Positions 1 to 9,000 of a stretch of DNA of 33,740 nt are shown piece by piece (position 1 is the first letter of the stretch; the number at the start of each line of letters is the position of its first letter). The stretch is taken from the NCBI GenBank assembly GCA_937965695.1, contig CALCKW010000059.1, positions 64,351 through 98,090 on the forward strand. The letters run 5' to 3'. The translations under genes were made by a program, and so were the position numbers. The DNA comes from an uncultured Granulosicoccaceae bacterium. GTDB taxonomy: Bacteria > Pseudomonadota > Gammaproteobacteria > CALCKW01. Below the pieces are notes generated by a model. The model saw only the letters and a list, made by a program, of their open reading frames with translations. It was not told where the DNA came from and searched no databases.

Positions 1-569
1 TGTTTGGCGAAAAACCCGGCGCCGTGGCAGCTCCCACGGCGGGATTGCACTTTGACGACGCGATGCTTGAGCGCATCGACGCGATGGGCGTTCACACTGC
101 CCGCGTCACTTTACATGTGGGTGCTGGCACCTATCAGCCAGTACGGGTTGATAAGCTAGAAGACCATGAAATGCACAGCGAATGGTTACAAGTGGATCAG
201 GCAGTGTGTGGTGCCGTTGCCGCGTGCCGTGCGCGAGGCGGTCGTGTGATAGCCGTCGGGACTACCGTTGTGCGTTCGCTAGAAACCGCGGCGCGCGCTC
301 ATGGTGGCGAGTTGCAACCCTATGCCGGAGAATCGCGCTTGTTCTTGTTTCCCGGTGAAAAATTCCATGTGGTCGATGCCATGATCACCAACTTCCATTT
401 GAGCCAATCAACCCTACTGATGTTGGTCAGCGCCTTTGCTGGTTTAGAAGAAACGCGCACAGCCTATGCGCATGCCATTGCGCAACGCTACCGTTTTTTT
501 AGTTATGGGGATGCGTGTTTTGTACATCCCGTAGAGCTGCTAGCTTTTAACCCTCAAGCCAGCACTTAA
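1..569 (+). CDS. queA: S-adenosylmethionine:tRNA ribosyltransferase-isomerase, 3' part
   Basis: QueA transfers and isomerises the ribosyl moiety of S-adenosylmethionine onto 7-aminomethyl-7-deazaguanine in tRNA, giving epoxyqueuosine at the wobble position. Only the C-terminal part of about 189 residues is present; the frame is open to the left edge (frame 3), so the first in-frame methionine is not the start. The family motif [13 protein letters not shown] opens the fragment. Later stretches [33 protein letters not shown] and [11 protein letters not shown] are all typical of QueA, and the C-terminus looks complete. In many proteobacteria tgt follows directly; here tgt is about 9.5 kb downstream. 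Identification is firm. Confidence 0.97.
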   Translation, partial: FGEKPGAVAAPTAGLHFDDAMLERIDAMGVHTARVTLHVGAGTYQPVRVDKLEDHEMHSEWLQVDQAVCGAVAACRARGGRVIAVGTTVVRSLETAARAHGGELQPYAGESRLFLFPGEKFHVVDAMITNFHLSQSTLLMLVSAFAGLEETRTAYAHAIAQRYRFFSYGDACFVHPVELLAFNPQAST

Positions 570-705
570 CCGCTAAAAGCAGTACCAGCTTTGTCGGCAC
601 TATTTTTATCCATACGCCAATAATTTTTACTGAGAGCAATTTTGTTCAATAAATTGTCGCAGCTGCAATTGAGAATAGTGGTTTCGCAACTTGTGGAATC
701 GCCAG

Positions 706-1302
706 ATGGAACTTTCTCAACTACTACCCATGACCGTGTTTGCGCTGGCAGCATCGATCTCCCCCGGTCCTGTAAATTTGGTTTGCCTTAACAGCGGAGC
801 ACGCTTCGGTGTTAGCGCAGGTCTTGTTTTCGTGTCGGGTGCGACGGTTGGATTTACTTTGTTGTTCATCGCTGTTGGTTGGGGTTTGTACAGCGCATTG
901 TCTGTGGTGCCAGGATTTAATAGCGCTCTGCGTTGGAGCGGTGTAGCTTTTCTTTTATACCTATGTTCAGTGCTTTTTAGAGATAGTGGGCAATTATCTA
1001 GTGGTGGTAACGGGATCGCCCCTGGGTTCATGACTGGAGCCGTTATGCAGTGGGTCAATCCCAAGGCTTGGATGGCGTCTGCTTCTGGGATTGCGGTTTT
1101 TGCCGGAGGCGGTGATTTGAAATTGACGCTAGTGTTCGCGTCACTCTATTTTGTCATCTGTTGGCTTTCGCTGAGCTGTTGGGTTTTCGCGGGGGTGTTT
1201 TTAAGTCAATACGTCACCAACACAAAATCTATGCGCTATCTAAACCGTGGTGTGGCATTGATGTTATTTGGCAGTTGTCTGTATTTAGTTCTGGAAGTGT
1301 GA
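706..1302 (+). CDS. LysE/RhtB-family amino acid exporter
   Basis: This is a predicted inner-membrane exporter of the LysE/RhtB family, which expels amino acids or small amphipathic metabolites. The N-terminal SPGPVNLVCLNSGARFG motif is the family hallmark (SPGP near residue 19). Several hydrophobic segments follow, and the conserved WVNPKAWMA motif lies just past mid-protein. At about 198 residues it has normal length. A TTG lies 15 bases upstream in frame, but the ATG here gives the usual family N-terminus. The gene is convergent with a broken AraC-type regulator, a common kind of partner for such exporters. The substrate cannot be read from sequence. Confidence 0.9.
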   Translation: MELSQLLPMTVFALAASISPGPVNLVCLNSGARFGVSAGLVFVSGATVGFTLLFIAVGWGLYSALSVVPGFNSALRWSGVAFLLYLCSVLFRDSGQLSSGGNGIAPGFMTGAVMQWVNPKAWMASASGIAVFAGGGDLKLTLVFASLYFVICWLSLSCWVFAGVFLSQYVTNTKSMRYLNRGVALMLFGSCLYLVLEV

Positions 1303-1339
1303 ACGCCAAGCCAGCTTTGTCATCAACCAGCAAATGTGC

Positions 1340-2169
1340 TTATCGGTACTGACGAGGCGTTGCTGCAACGTGTTTTTTGAACACCCGCTGAAAATGCGCT
1401 TGATCAGAAAACCCTGCGTTTAAAGCAGCTTCTGCGATTGATGATCCATTTTTTAGCGCCGCTTGAGCGAATTGAATACGTCTGTTGAGTAAATAGGCGT
1501 GTGGGCTAAAGCCGAAGTGTTTTCTGAATGCCTTTATCAGGTGGCCAGAGCTACACTTTGCCAATTCGCTCAATTCATCCAGAGAAATACTATCTGTGCA
1601 ATTATTATCGATGTGATTCGCAGCAAGTTTAATGCATTCGGGTTTGACGGTTGTCGCCTGCAACACAGCACCGCTGGAGTGAGAAAGGGTCGGCAAGATT
1701 TTGCTTAGGCAGAGTATTAACTCACTTTGCTTTGACAATAAATCAGATTCTTCGCTTATCAGCGTTTCGCACAGATTGATAAATGTGCGGTATAACTGGC
1801 TGTCTTTGAGTTGTTCAGTGGAAATATCTAACCAGGAACTATTTTCTAATAAGCCAAGGTCTGACCGAAGAGCGGTTAGCCAAGCCACATCGATATACAG
1901 CATGTAGTAGGCCCAAGGCTGACCATCGATCGGATTGCAGGCGTGCATTTTTTGTGGGTTCATGAAAACTAATGTGCCAGCGCCAATTTCGTAGTGATTT
2001 GAACCGTTTGTGTATGTGCATTGGCCCTTGGTGATTGCACCGATCGACCATTCTTTGTGCGCATGGGGCGCATACGAGACTCGATGACGTCATCTATTTT
2101 TCTAAGCTCAATATGCGGGATATTTTCATCACGCCAGAATTCAGGTCTATTGTTTGCGTTGCTCTCCAT
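1340..2169 (-). pseudogene. AraC-family regulator with a single-base frameshift
   Basis: Together the frames encode an AraC-type activator of about 276 residues: an N-terminal cupin-like sensing half and a C-terminal double helix-turn-helix (SLDELSELAKCSSGHLIKAFRKHFG, then SIAEAALNAGFSDQAHFQRVFKKHVAATPRQYR). The N-terminus MESNANNRPEFWRDENIPHI ends in the wrong frame after about 31 codons, near 2071-2077. Reading resumes in the next frame with YAPHAHKEWSIGAITKG and runs unbroken through VFMNPQKMHACNP to the end. One missing base reconciles both halves. It is either a recent inactivating deletion or a sequencing error. The downstream frame alone has a methionine at 1963, but starting there loses most of the sensor domain. 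It probably once controlled the convergent LysE-type exporter. Confidence 0.85.
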
Positions 2170-2221
2170 TTTGCTCCGAGTAAATACTCAACACTATAGT
2201 CAGGTAATTAGTAGCCCTTAA

Positions 2222-2372
2222 GGGACCTCAGTTCAAGTCATACTCGCGTCGCCGAGCTGCTAAATTCGGCCCAGCCGCGTTGCACATCTAGCCAATATCA
2301 ACACACTTGCAGTTGGTTCGCGCCTTGCTGGGTCCAAATATTTCAAGCCGACGTCACTACCACGCTTAAGAA
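2222..2372 (-). repeat. MITE-like palindromic repeat, copy A
   Basis: This is about 151 bp. Its reverse complement aligns along its length with copy C at 17787-17946; shared blocks include GACGT(C/T)GGC, CAGCAAGGCGCGAA, CGGCTGGGC and GACTTGA followed by GAGGT. The outer end reads GGGACCTCAGTTCAAGTC, and the element is bounded by TTAA (2218-2221) and CTAA (2373-2376), both fitting YTAR. The end nearest the ABC ATPase gene is shortened by about 8 bases relative to copy C. It supplies the last serine and stop codon of that gene. Confidence 0.75.
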
Positions 2373-4078
2373 CTAAATGCGGAAGGCGTGAGCGCCAGTA
2401 GTTCTTTGGAATATTCTGCACTCGGTTGGCTAAAAAACAATTCTGAATCACCGGACTCGACGACTTGACCGTTCCGTAACACCACAATGTCATCGGCCAT
2501 CTGTCGAACCACGGCGAGGTTATGGCTGATAAAAATAATGGTCAACCCAAATTGAGCTTGCAGATCTTTTAGTAAGTTCAACACCTGCGCCTGTATAGAC
2601 ACATCGAGCGCTGACGTCGGCTCGTCGCACAACAGTACCTTTGGTCGGGCTAGCAGCGCGCGAGCAATAGCAATGCGTTGTCGTTGGCCGCCAGAAAATT
2701 GATGCGGGTATCGGTCAATTTGTCCGGCATCCAACCCAACGAGTTCCAAAGTTGCTTGAACTAACTGACGACGCTTTGTGGCGTCTGTTTCTAGCGAAAA
2801 ATGTTGTAAAGGCTCTGCGAGAATATCGCCAATGCGGTGCCGCGCATTAAGGCTGGAGTAGGGATCTTGAAAAACCATTTGCACCCAACGTCGAGACGGG
2901 TGGTTGCGACTGCGGGTCTTTCCTGTTGGTAGTTGCTGGCCGTCTAGGCTAAGTGTGCCGCCATGGGGTTTGATCAGACCGGTAATGACTTTAGCCAAGG
3001 TCGATTTTCCGGAGCCACTCTCGCCAACAATACCGAGTACCTTAGCGGCGCGCGCTTCGACGCTGACATTTTTCAGCGCGACAAAAGGTTCAGGTCTCCG
3101 CCACAAGGATTGTCGCTGCCCAGCAAATTTCACGGTGATGTTGTCAGCGCGCAAGCTGCTGGCTTCGCGGGCGACACCCGCCATCAACCACTCTTCAGCC
3201 ATTTCTCCACGGTCAGTCGGTGCTCTTTGCAATGAAATATCAGGGTCTAGTTCGCTAGTTTCTTCTGGATTGAGGAACCGTGCTAATTTTTTGTCCAAGC
3301 GTGGCACCGCAGCCATCAGCGACTGCGTGTAGCTTTCACTGGGGTTCTGCAGCACTTGCTCGGTGGGTCCGTGCTCGATCAATTTGCCGTCGCGTAAAAC
3401 CGTCACCACATCAGCTACTTGTGCAATGACCCCGATGTCGTGAGTAATTAACAAAAAACCAATATCGCGTCGTCGAGCCAAATCTTTTATTAAGTCTAAG
3501 ACTTGAGATTGCACCGCTACATCCAACGCGGTCGTCGGTTCATCCGCAATGATCAGCTCTGGGTCAGTGCATATCGCCAGTGCTATGACTACGCGTTGTC
3601 GCATGCCACCTGAGAATTGATGCGGATAGGCTTTGATACGCACAGAGGCGTTTTCGATACCGGTTTCGGTCAGTAGCTCGACAGCCCTTACTCTCGCCGC
3701 ATCGTCGTCTAAATCACGGTGGCTCTGGATGGTTTCGATCAGTTGTTGTTCGACGGTCATCAGCGGGTTTAAGCTGGTCTGCGGGTCTTGAAAAATCATC
3801 GAGATACGGTCACCGCGCAGCTCGTGTGCCTGCACGGGACTGAGGGAGCGCAGATCGAGACCATCCAGTATCAACTGTCCGCTAGAGACATAGCCGGGCG
3901 CTGATAAAAGCCCGATAACCGCTGCGCCAATGGTGGATTTACCCGCGCCACTTTGCCCAACTAAACCGTGAATTTGTCCGCGTTGCACTTGCAGATCAAC
4001 AGCGCTCAAGGCTTGGAATTCTCCGTGGCGACTGGGAAAAGTAACGCCAAGGTTTTCGATATGGAGCAGGGTGCTCAT
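2366..4078 (-). CDS. Fused double ATP-binding protein of a peptide-type ABC importer
   Basis: This is the energising subunit of a dipeptide/oligopeptide-type importer, with two ATPase domains in one chain of 570 residues (as in YejF or GsiA) instead of separate DppD and DppF proteins. Domain 1 has Walker A GQSGAGKST, signature FSGGMRQRV and Walker B LIIADEPT. Domain 2 (from about residue 310) has GESGSGKST, FSGGQRQRI and VLLCDEPT. Both look catalytically complete. The start overlaps the stop of the upstream permease by four bases (ATGA), indicating translational coupling. The final serine and stop codon lie inside a MITE-like repeat, so the original C-terminus may have been slightly different. 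The substrate class is inferred from the operon only. Confidence 0.93.
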   Translation of the reverse strand: MSTLLHIENLGVTFPSRHGEFQALSAVDLQVQRGQIHGLVGQSGAGKSTIGAAVIGLLSAPGYVSSGQLILDGLDLRSLSPVQAHELRGDRISMIFQDPQTSLNPLMTVEQQLIETIQSHRDLDDDAARVRAVELLTETGIENASVRIKAYPHQFSGGMRQRVVIALAICTDPELIIADEPTTALDVAVQSQVLDLIKDLARRRDIGFLLITHDIGVIAQVADVVTVLRDGKLIEHGPTEQVLQNPSESYTQSLMAAVPRLDKKLARFLNPEETSELDPDISLQRAPTDRGEMAEEWLMAGVAREASSLRADNITVKFAGQRQSLWRRPEPFVALKNVSVEARAAKVLGIVGESGSGKSTLAKVITGLIKPHGGTLSLDGQQLPTGKTRSRNHPSRRWVQMVFQDPYSSLNARHRIGDILAEPLQHFSLETDATKRRQLVQATLELVGLDAGQIDRYPHQFSGGQRQRIAIARALLARPKVLLCDEPTSALDVSIQAQVLNLLKDLQAQFGLTIIFISHNLAVVRQMADDIVVLRNGQVVESGDSELFFSQPSAEYSKELLALTPSAFSS

Positions 4079-4980
4079 CGGCGTAGCCTCGGGTTAAAAA
4101 CTTCCCTTAAGAAATCCCCCAGCAAGTTAATAGCAACCACTAGCATCACTAAAAACAGCGTGGGTACCCAGAGAATCCACCACTCGCCACTAAACAAAAA
4201 CTGCATGCCTATACGTATGAGCGTGCCCAGTGACGGACTATCAGCTGGGAGGCCTATGCCCAGAAACGATAGAGTCGCTTCTAGCAAAATGGCCGAGGCT
4301 AAGTCGACAGTCATAATGACCAACAACGGACCCAGGATATTGGGCAATATATGGCGAGACATAATGCGCACGGGATGCTGTCCCATCATCTCTGCCGCTT
4401 GAACATATTCTTTGTTTCGTTCGACGAGTACAGAGGCACGCGCTGTGCGTGCAAAGTTCACCCACAGTGATAAAGCAATGGCGGTAATTAAAACCACTAC
4501 ACGCAATGATTGATGAGTTTCTTGTTCCAGCACGCCACGTGCAATGCCATCGATTAGCAACGCTGTCAAAATGGCAGGCAGCGCGAGTTGTATGTCCGCA
4601 ATTCGCATCACGATGGTGTCTAACCAGCCGCCAAAGTAGCCTGCAGACATACCAAGGCCGACACCTAACACGGCGGCAATTGCCATGGCGCTGAGCCCGA
4701 TGATTAAGGACAACCGCGCGCCATACAAAATGGCCGATACCATGTCCCGACCTTGATCATCAGTGCCCAGTACAAATTGGGCTTGCCCGCCACTTTGCCA
4801 CAGAGGGGGCAGCAACCCGTCCATCAGGTTAAACGTGCTCAGGTCATAGGGATTGGCGATGGCGATCCAAGGTGCGGCCGCCGCACTGCCGATGATTAAT
4901 ACCGCAACAATAGCCGCAATGATTGCTGTAGGGCGATGACGAAATAGCCAAACGCTGTCGCTGTTCCAAAAATTAGTCAT
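4075..4980 (-). CDS. ABC transporter permease, DppC-like
   Basis: This is the second inner-membrane permease of the peptide-type importer, about 301 residues. The N-terminus MTNFWNSDSVWLFRHRPTA is followed by a first membrane segment near residues 18-38. Further segments surround the family motif seen as EMMGQHPVRIMSRHILPNILGPLLV (EAA loop) and SFLGIGLPADSPSLGTLI, diagnostic of DppC/OppC proteins. A longer frame extends 57 bases upstream, but that would overlap the preceding permease; the chosen ATG lies one base past that gene's stop. The C-terminus overlaps the ATPase start by four bases. Confidence 0.93.
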   Translation of the reverse strand: MTNFWNSDSVWLFRHRPTAIIAAIVAVLIIGSAAAAPWIAIANPYDLSTFNLMDGLLPPLWQSGGQAQFVLGTDDQGRDMVSAILYGARLSLIIGLSAMAIAAVLGVGLGMSAGYFGGWLDTIVMRIADIQLALPAILTALLIDGIARGVLEQETHQSLRVVVLITAIALSLWVNFARTARASVLVERNKEYVQAAEMMGQHPVRIMSRHILPNILGPLLVIMTVDLASAILLEATLSFLGIGLPADSPSLGTLIRIGMQFLFSGEWWILWVPTLFLVMLVVAINLLGDFLREVFNPRLRR

Positions 4981-4981
4981 C

Positions 4982-5956
4982 TTAAACGGCCTTTTGCACG
5001 CGTAAGCGCGGATCAATAACGGCGTAGAGCAGATCAACGATCAGATTAATCACCACAAAAAAGAGTGCGATCAATACAAGGTAAACACCCATCACTGGGA
5101 TATCTACAAACCGAATGGATTCTAAAAACAACAAACCTAAACCTGGCCACTGAAACACGCTCTCGGTAACGATGGAAAACGCCACCACGCCACCAAATTG
5201 CAGACCGATAATAGTGATGACGGGAACAAGCGTATTAGATAAACCGTGACGGTAGTGCAAGCGCCTATAGGAAATACCGCGCGCTGTGGCAAACCGTATG
5301 TAGTCTGATTGCATCACTTCCATCATCTCGGCACGCACAAGACGCATAGTTAGCGTGAGCTGATACACCCCGAGCGTGAGTGCAGGTAAAACCAGTGATT
5401 TCCAACCGTCGACAGTCAGCAAGGAGGTTTCCCATGCACCGAGATTTAGGGTGCCGCCGCGACCGAAAGTTGGCAACCACCCGAGTTGCACGCCGAATAA
5501 AAATATCAGCATGATGCCAATCACAAAAGTTGGTACAGACACGCCGACCAATGTGGTGAGCAGCAAGCCTTGGCTGAAAAAACTGTTAGGTTTTAAAGCG
5601 GTATAAACACCTGCTGGTATACCAACGAGAAGCGAGATAACTAGGGCCACCACACCCAACTCGATCGTGGCGGGTATGCGCTCGACAATCATTTGGCCGA
5701 CTGGCTGGCGGGTTCGATAGGAGTAACCAAATTCCCCTTGCAACAGATTGTTCGAAAATCGGTAAAACTGCTGTAACAACGGGTCGTCCAGACCGAGCTC
5801 TGCGCGCAATCGTGCTTGATCGGCTAGGGATGTCTCGACGCCGGTCATCTGACTGACGGGATCACCGACAAATCGAAATAACGAAAACGCAATAAAAGCC
5901 ACAGCCAACATGACGAAGACCGACTGCAGTAAACGTTTAGCAATAAAGTATGTCAT
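4982..5956 (-). CDS. ABC transporter permease, DppB-like
   Basis: This is the first permease of the importer, 324 residues. The start MTYFIAKRLLQSVFVMLAVAF has the usual membrane segment at residues 9-29. The next part, GDPVSQMTG...LRAELGLDDPLLQQFYRF, is the periplasmic region characteristic of DppB/OppB/GsiC. Later motifs are TMRLVRAEMMEVMQSDYIRFATARG (EAA loop) and a C-terminus ending YAVIDPRLRV. It lies in a tight run with the DppC-like gene (1-base gap). A 183-base spacer with a hairpin separates it from the binding-protein gene, a frequent arrangement that lowers membrane-subunit expression relative to the binding protein. Confidence 0.94.
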   Translation of the reverse strand: MTYFIAKRLLQSVFVMLAVAFIAFSLFRFVGDPVSQMTGVETSLADQARLRAELGLDDPLLQQFYRFSNNLLQGEFGYSYRTRQPVGQMIVERIPATIELGVVALVISLLVGIPAGVYTALKPNSFFSQGLLLTTLVGVSVPTFVIGIMLIFLFGVQLGWLPTFGRGGTLNLGAWETSLLTVDGWKSLVLPALTLGVYQLTLTMRLVRAEMMEVMQSDYIRFATARGISYRRLHYRHGLSNTLVPVITIIGLQFGGVVAFSIVTESVFQWPGLGLLFLESIRFVDIPVMGVYLVLIALFFVVINLIVDLLYAVIDPRLRVQKAV

Positions 5957-6073
5957 GGGGTGTTTTGGCTTTTTTAGATTTAGAGCAAATCAACCGTTGC
6001 AAAGTACAAGGTACTAAGGTGTATTCGCTGAATTTTGCGATGCGCGCATTGCATGCCCAGCGTTGTCATAGAC

Positions 6074-6103
6074 GTTGGCTAGAGCCTGTGTGCCCCAGCC
6101 AAC
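6074..6103 (-). promoter_or_regulatory. Intercistronic hairpin between binding protein and permease genes
   Basis: GTTGGCT and AGCCAAC form a perfect 7-bp stem with a 16-base loop in the spacer between the solute-binding protein gene and the first permease gene. No T-run follows in the transcribed direction, so a full terminator is unlikely. A role in mRNA stabilisation or partial attenuation is inference from the position. Confidence 0.4.
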
Positions 6104-6139
6104 CGCTGCTTCTTTTTTCAAGAGCAGTTTGAGCGTGAC

Positions 6140-7705
6140 TTAGTTAACTGTCACCCACTTAAGAATGAAAAAGTTATCGGCGCGTTGCGTCACGTCGATA
6201 TTTTTCTTAGTGGCCCACATCAGCGGCTGAGTGTATAGCGGAATGTAAGCAACGTCTTGCTGAGTCTGTTTGACCACTTCGTCGATCATGCCCTGACGCG
6301 CTGACGGATCAATCTCACGTTGAATCTGTGGTAACAATTCATCTACGCGCGCGTTGCTGTAGTTGCCAAAGTTCCACGAGCCGAGTTTTTTCTCGTTGTC
6401 CTGTGTGTGCAACAAGAAGCGGATAGGGTGTTCAGCATCGAATGTGCCTGGAGACCAACCCAAGAGGTACATATCAAAGTCATCAGCGCGAAGTTCTTTC
6501 CAATAGTTGCGCACGGGCACGGTGGTCAGCTGAGCGTCCATACCCACGGCTGCAAACATGGATGCCGCTGCACGACAAAGTGCTTCATCGTTGATGTAGC
6601 GATCGTTGGTGCATTTCAGGCTAAAGCTAAATCCGTCTGGGTAGCCCGCATCAGCCAGCAGTGCACGGGCTGTGTCGGGGTTGTATTCAGGCCGGCCTGA
6701 GTTGGCGTCTGAGAAACCAGAGATACCGGCAGGCACCAATTGGCTGGCTGGTTTAACTTTGCCGCGCATAACAACTCGATTGATTGCATCGATATTGATG
6801 GCATGTGCTGCCGCTTGCCTGACGCGAACGTCGGTAAAGGGGTTGGCGCTATCGTCCAACAACTTCTCGTGTTCATGCGGGAAGCCAAACATGATCACAC
6901 GCGTCTCTTCACCTTCCAGTACTTTAAAGTCAGGTCTGCTCTCTACCTGTTTTGCGTCTTGCAGTGGAATGGGTGAGACAAAGTCAATCTCGCCAGACAA
7001 CAGTGCGGCCACGCTGGTTGCTGCGTTTCCGATCGGCACAAACTGGGCTTCGCTCAAGTTATGTTCAACCGTATCCCACCATCCTTCGTGTGGGACCAAA
7101 ACAGTCTTGACACCCGGGTCGCGACTTTTAAGTTGGAATGGGCCCGTACCATTACTGTGGGCCGTCGCAAAGTTTTCAGCGTCGCGGGCAGGTAGGGCGG
7201 CATCGTTGGATTCGGTCCAATCCTTGTCCATGATCATGAAGTTGGCAATGGAGTCGGGGAAGAGAGGATTTGGGTCTTTGGTGACAAAATCTACGGTGTA
7301 GTCGTCGACGACTTCAACGGAAGTGACCGGTGAGAACCAAGAGCGCACGTCAGAGGCCTCTGAGGATGCACGCTCATAGGAGAACAAGACATCCTCAGCG
7401 TTAAAAGCAGCGCCATCTTGAAAGGTCACTCCTTCACGCAACTCGAAACGCCAGCCATTTTTACCTTCTATCGGAGACCAGCTGGTCGCCAACGAGGGCT
7501 CGATAGACATATCGCGACCTCTACGCACTAGTCCTTCGTAGACATTGTTTAAGAAAGACAGCACAGGAGCCGCATTGACCGCATGTGGGTCAGTGGTCTG
7601 TGGGTCAGTGCTTGAAGCCCAAGTGAAAGTGTTGGCTTGTGTGCCTGTAGACAATGCCAACAGCGCGCTGGCGAGCAAGCAGCGTTGAGTTGTTAGTTGT
7701 TTCAT
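6140..7705 (-). CDS. Extracytoplasmic solute-binding protein, family 5
   Basis: This is the periplasmic ligand-binding subunit of the importer (SBP_bac_5: dipeptides, oligopeptides, opines, nickel and similar), 521 residues. A signal peptide is clear: MKQLTTQR, a hydrophobic core LLASALLALSTG and likely cleavage after TQA. The mature start FTWASSTDPQTTDPHAVN and the segment NNVYEGLVRRGRDMSIEPSLATSWS match the family signature region. Later stretches FTDVRVRQAAAHAINID and LADAGYPDGFSF are also typical. It is first of the transporter genes, so probably the most highly expressed. A LysR gene on the same strand lies about 280 bases upstream. The ligand cannot be determined from sequence. Confidence 0.93.
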   Translation of the reverse strand: MKQLTTQRCLLASALLALSTGTQANTFTWASSTDPQTTDPHAVNAAPVLSFLNNVYEGLVRRGRDMSIEPSLATSWSPIEGKNGWRFELREGVTFQDGAAFNAEDVLFSYERASSEASDVRSWFSPVTSVEVVDDYTVDFVTKDPNPLFPDSIANFMIMDKDWTESNDAALPARDAENFATAHSNGTGPFQLKSRDPGVKTVLVPHEGWWDTVEHNLSEAQFVPIGNAATSVAALLSGEIDFVSPIPLQDAKQVESRPDFKVLEGEETRVIMFGFPHEHEKLLDDSANPFTDVRVRQAAAHAINIDAINRVVMRGKVKPASQLVPAGISGFSDANSGRPEYNPDTARALLADAGYPDGFSFSLKCTNDRYINDEALCRAAASMFAAVGMDAQLTTVPVRNYWKELRADDFDMYLLGWSPGTFDAEHPIRFLLHTQDNEKKLGSWNFGNYSNARVDELLPQIQREIDPSARQGMIDEVVKQTQQDVAYIPLYTQPLMWATKKNIDVTQRADNFFILKWVTVN

Positions 7706-7982
7706 GATGGCTTAATACCCCTGTGGATGAGAAAGTCAGACGCAGCCCGCACGGGTGTGCTGAAAGCATCAGTGGCCGTAAGCTTATCGTCGCGGCATTT
7801 ACAGTTTTTTGCAAGCCAATTGTGTTGGGGATATTACCTATAACTGTGCACCACTTAATTGATTAACAGAGCAGAAGTGCTTCGATTGTTGCCGTTGTCC
7901 AGTGAGGGATACGCAGAGTGTCGCGCTTTCACACCAATGATATCTGGCAGAGATGCCGAAGAAGATCTTGCATCGGTTATTG

Positions 7983-8897
7983 CTAGTCGTCGATTACATT
8001 CCGCCGGTGTTCAAAGCTTTCGCTGATCAGAAAATCCCGGAAGGCAGCGGCATTTGGGTTGCGCAGTGCTCCTTCGCGGTAGACGAGATAATAGCCATCG
8101 TTGGGATCGACAATGTCTGCAAAGGGGGCGACAAGGGTGCCTTTTTCGAACTCAGCATCAATGATAGATAAACTGCCAAGTCCGACACCTTGGCCTGCTG
8201 CAATCAAATCGTAGAGCATGATGGAGTCATGGCATATAATGCCCGTCCGGCTGTTTATCGCGGGCAGATCATGACTGGTCAGCCAGTCACTCCAGCCTTC
8301 GTGGTCGCGCTCGTGTAAGAGCGTGTGATGTTGTAAGTCATTGGGGGTTTTGAGCGGTATTGCACTGTGCAGCAGTGACGGTGCACAGAGCGGCGTCTCG
8401 CGCATGGGTAGCAGCAGCTCAGAGATTAGGCCTGGCCATTGGCCATTGCCGCCGCGTATGCCGAGATCGATCTGTTCCTTTTGATAATCCAAGCGCGTTG
8501 AGCTTGGCAATAGGTCCAGTTGAATGGTGTGACGGGCCCAAAAGTTAGGCAACTTCGGGGTTAACCATTTACTGGCAAATGCGGGTGCCAACGCAATTCG
8601 AAGTAAGGGATGGTGTTCATCACTTGCTTTGAAGTCAGCACACAGTTGGTTCAGCTCATCAAAGTAGTCGGTGCAGAGGCGTTGTAGCCTTGTGCCGTTT
8701 GCAGTCAGGGTTGGTTGGCCACCGCCGCGGTCGAACAATTGCTGGCCTAGCTGCGCCTCTAGCGTGCGCACTTGATGGCTAATCGCTGTTTGCGTCAGGT
8801 GAAGTTCTGCTGCAGCACGGGTAAAACTCCCCAGACGCGCGGCAGCCTCGAACCCTCGTAGCGGCCCCAATGGCGGGAGTGATCTATCGCGCAACAT
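7983..8897 (-). CDS. LysR-family regulator, GcvA-like
   Basis: This is a cytoplasmic DNA-binding regulator of 304 residues. The winged helix-turn-helix lies at roughly residues 10-70, with FTRAAAELHLTQTAISHQVRTLEAQLGQQLFDR. The phrase LPPLGPLRGFEAAARLGSFTRAA is typical of the GcvA/AmpR branch. The effector domain runs from about residue 95 (LLRIALAPAFASKWLTPKLPNF) to the end. It lies upstream of the ABC importer on the same strand and divergent from the PhzF-like gene, with a palindromic LysR-type box over its own start codon. Control of phzF and perhaps the importer is inferred from location. Confidence 0.93.
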   Translation of the reverse strand: MLRDRSLPPLGPLRGFEAAARLGSFTRAAAELHLTQTAISHQVRTLEAQLGQQLFDRGGGQPTLTANGTRLQRLCTDYFDELNQLCADFKASDEHHPLLRIALAPAFASKWLTPKLPNFWARHTIQLDLLPSSTRLDYQKEQIDLGIRGGNGQWPGLISELLLPMRETPLCAPSLLHSAIPLKTPNDLQHHTLLHERDHEGWSDWLTSHDLPAINSRTGIICHDSIMLYDLIAAGQGVGLGSLSIIDAEFEKGTLVAPFADIVDPNDGYYLVYREGALRNPNAAAFRDFLISESFEHRRNVIDD

Positions 8898-8911
8898 GAG
8901 CTTCTCTCATG
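8895..8911. promoter_or_regulatory. Putative LysR-type operator (T-N11-A palindrome)
   Basis: CATGAG-cttct-CTCATG is a perfect 6-5-6 inverted repeat containing the classic T-N11-A spacing of LysR-family sites. Its left arm contains the LysR start codon (8895-8897), and it lies about 90 bases upstream of the divergent phzF-like gene. This position suits autorepression and cross-control; binding is inference. Confidence 0.5.
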
Positions 8912-9000
8912 GCCGATGAAGCGTTCTCATTCGACTAGCCTCTATTGATGGTCGATGATAGTTTTACATTATTTAGGCTTATCAATGGGAGTAATTACGC

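Noticed and set aside
717..1064. Minus-strand frame of 115 codons inside the LysE-type gene
   Set aside because: It lies wholly antisense to a clear membrane protein and has no recognisable features.
2904..3332. Plus-strand frame of 142 codons inside the ABC ATPase gene
   Set aside because: It is a shadow of a strongly conserved coding region with intact Walker and signature motifs.
5950..6139. Further copy of the MITE-like repeat between binding protein and permease
   Set aside because: Compared by eye with the repeat consensus; only generic words are shared and the terminal inverted repeats are absent.
6672..7301. Plus-strand frame of 209 codons inside the solute-binding protein gene
   Set aside because: Long but antisense to a well-supported gene, with no domain or ribosome site.
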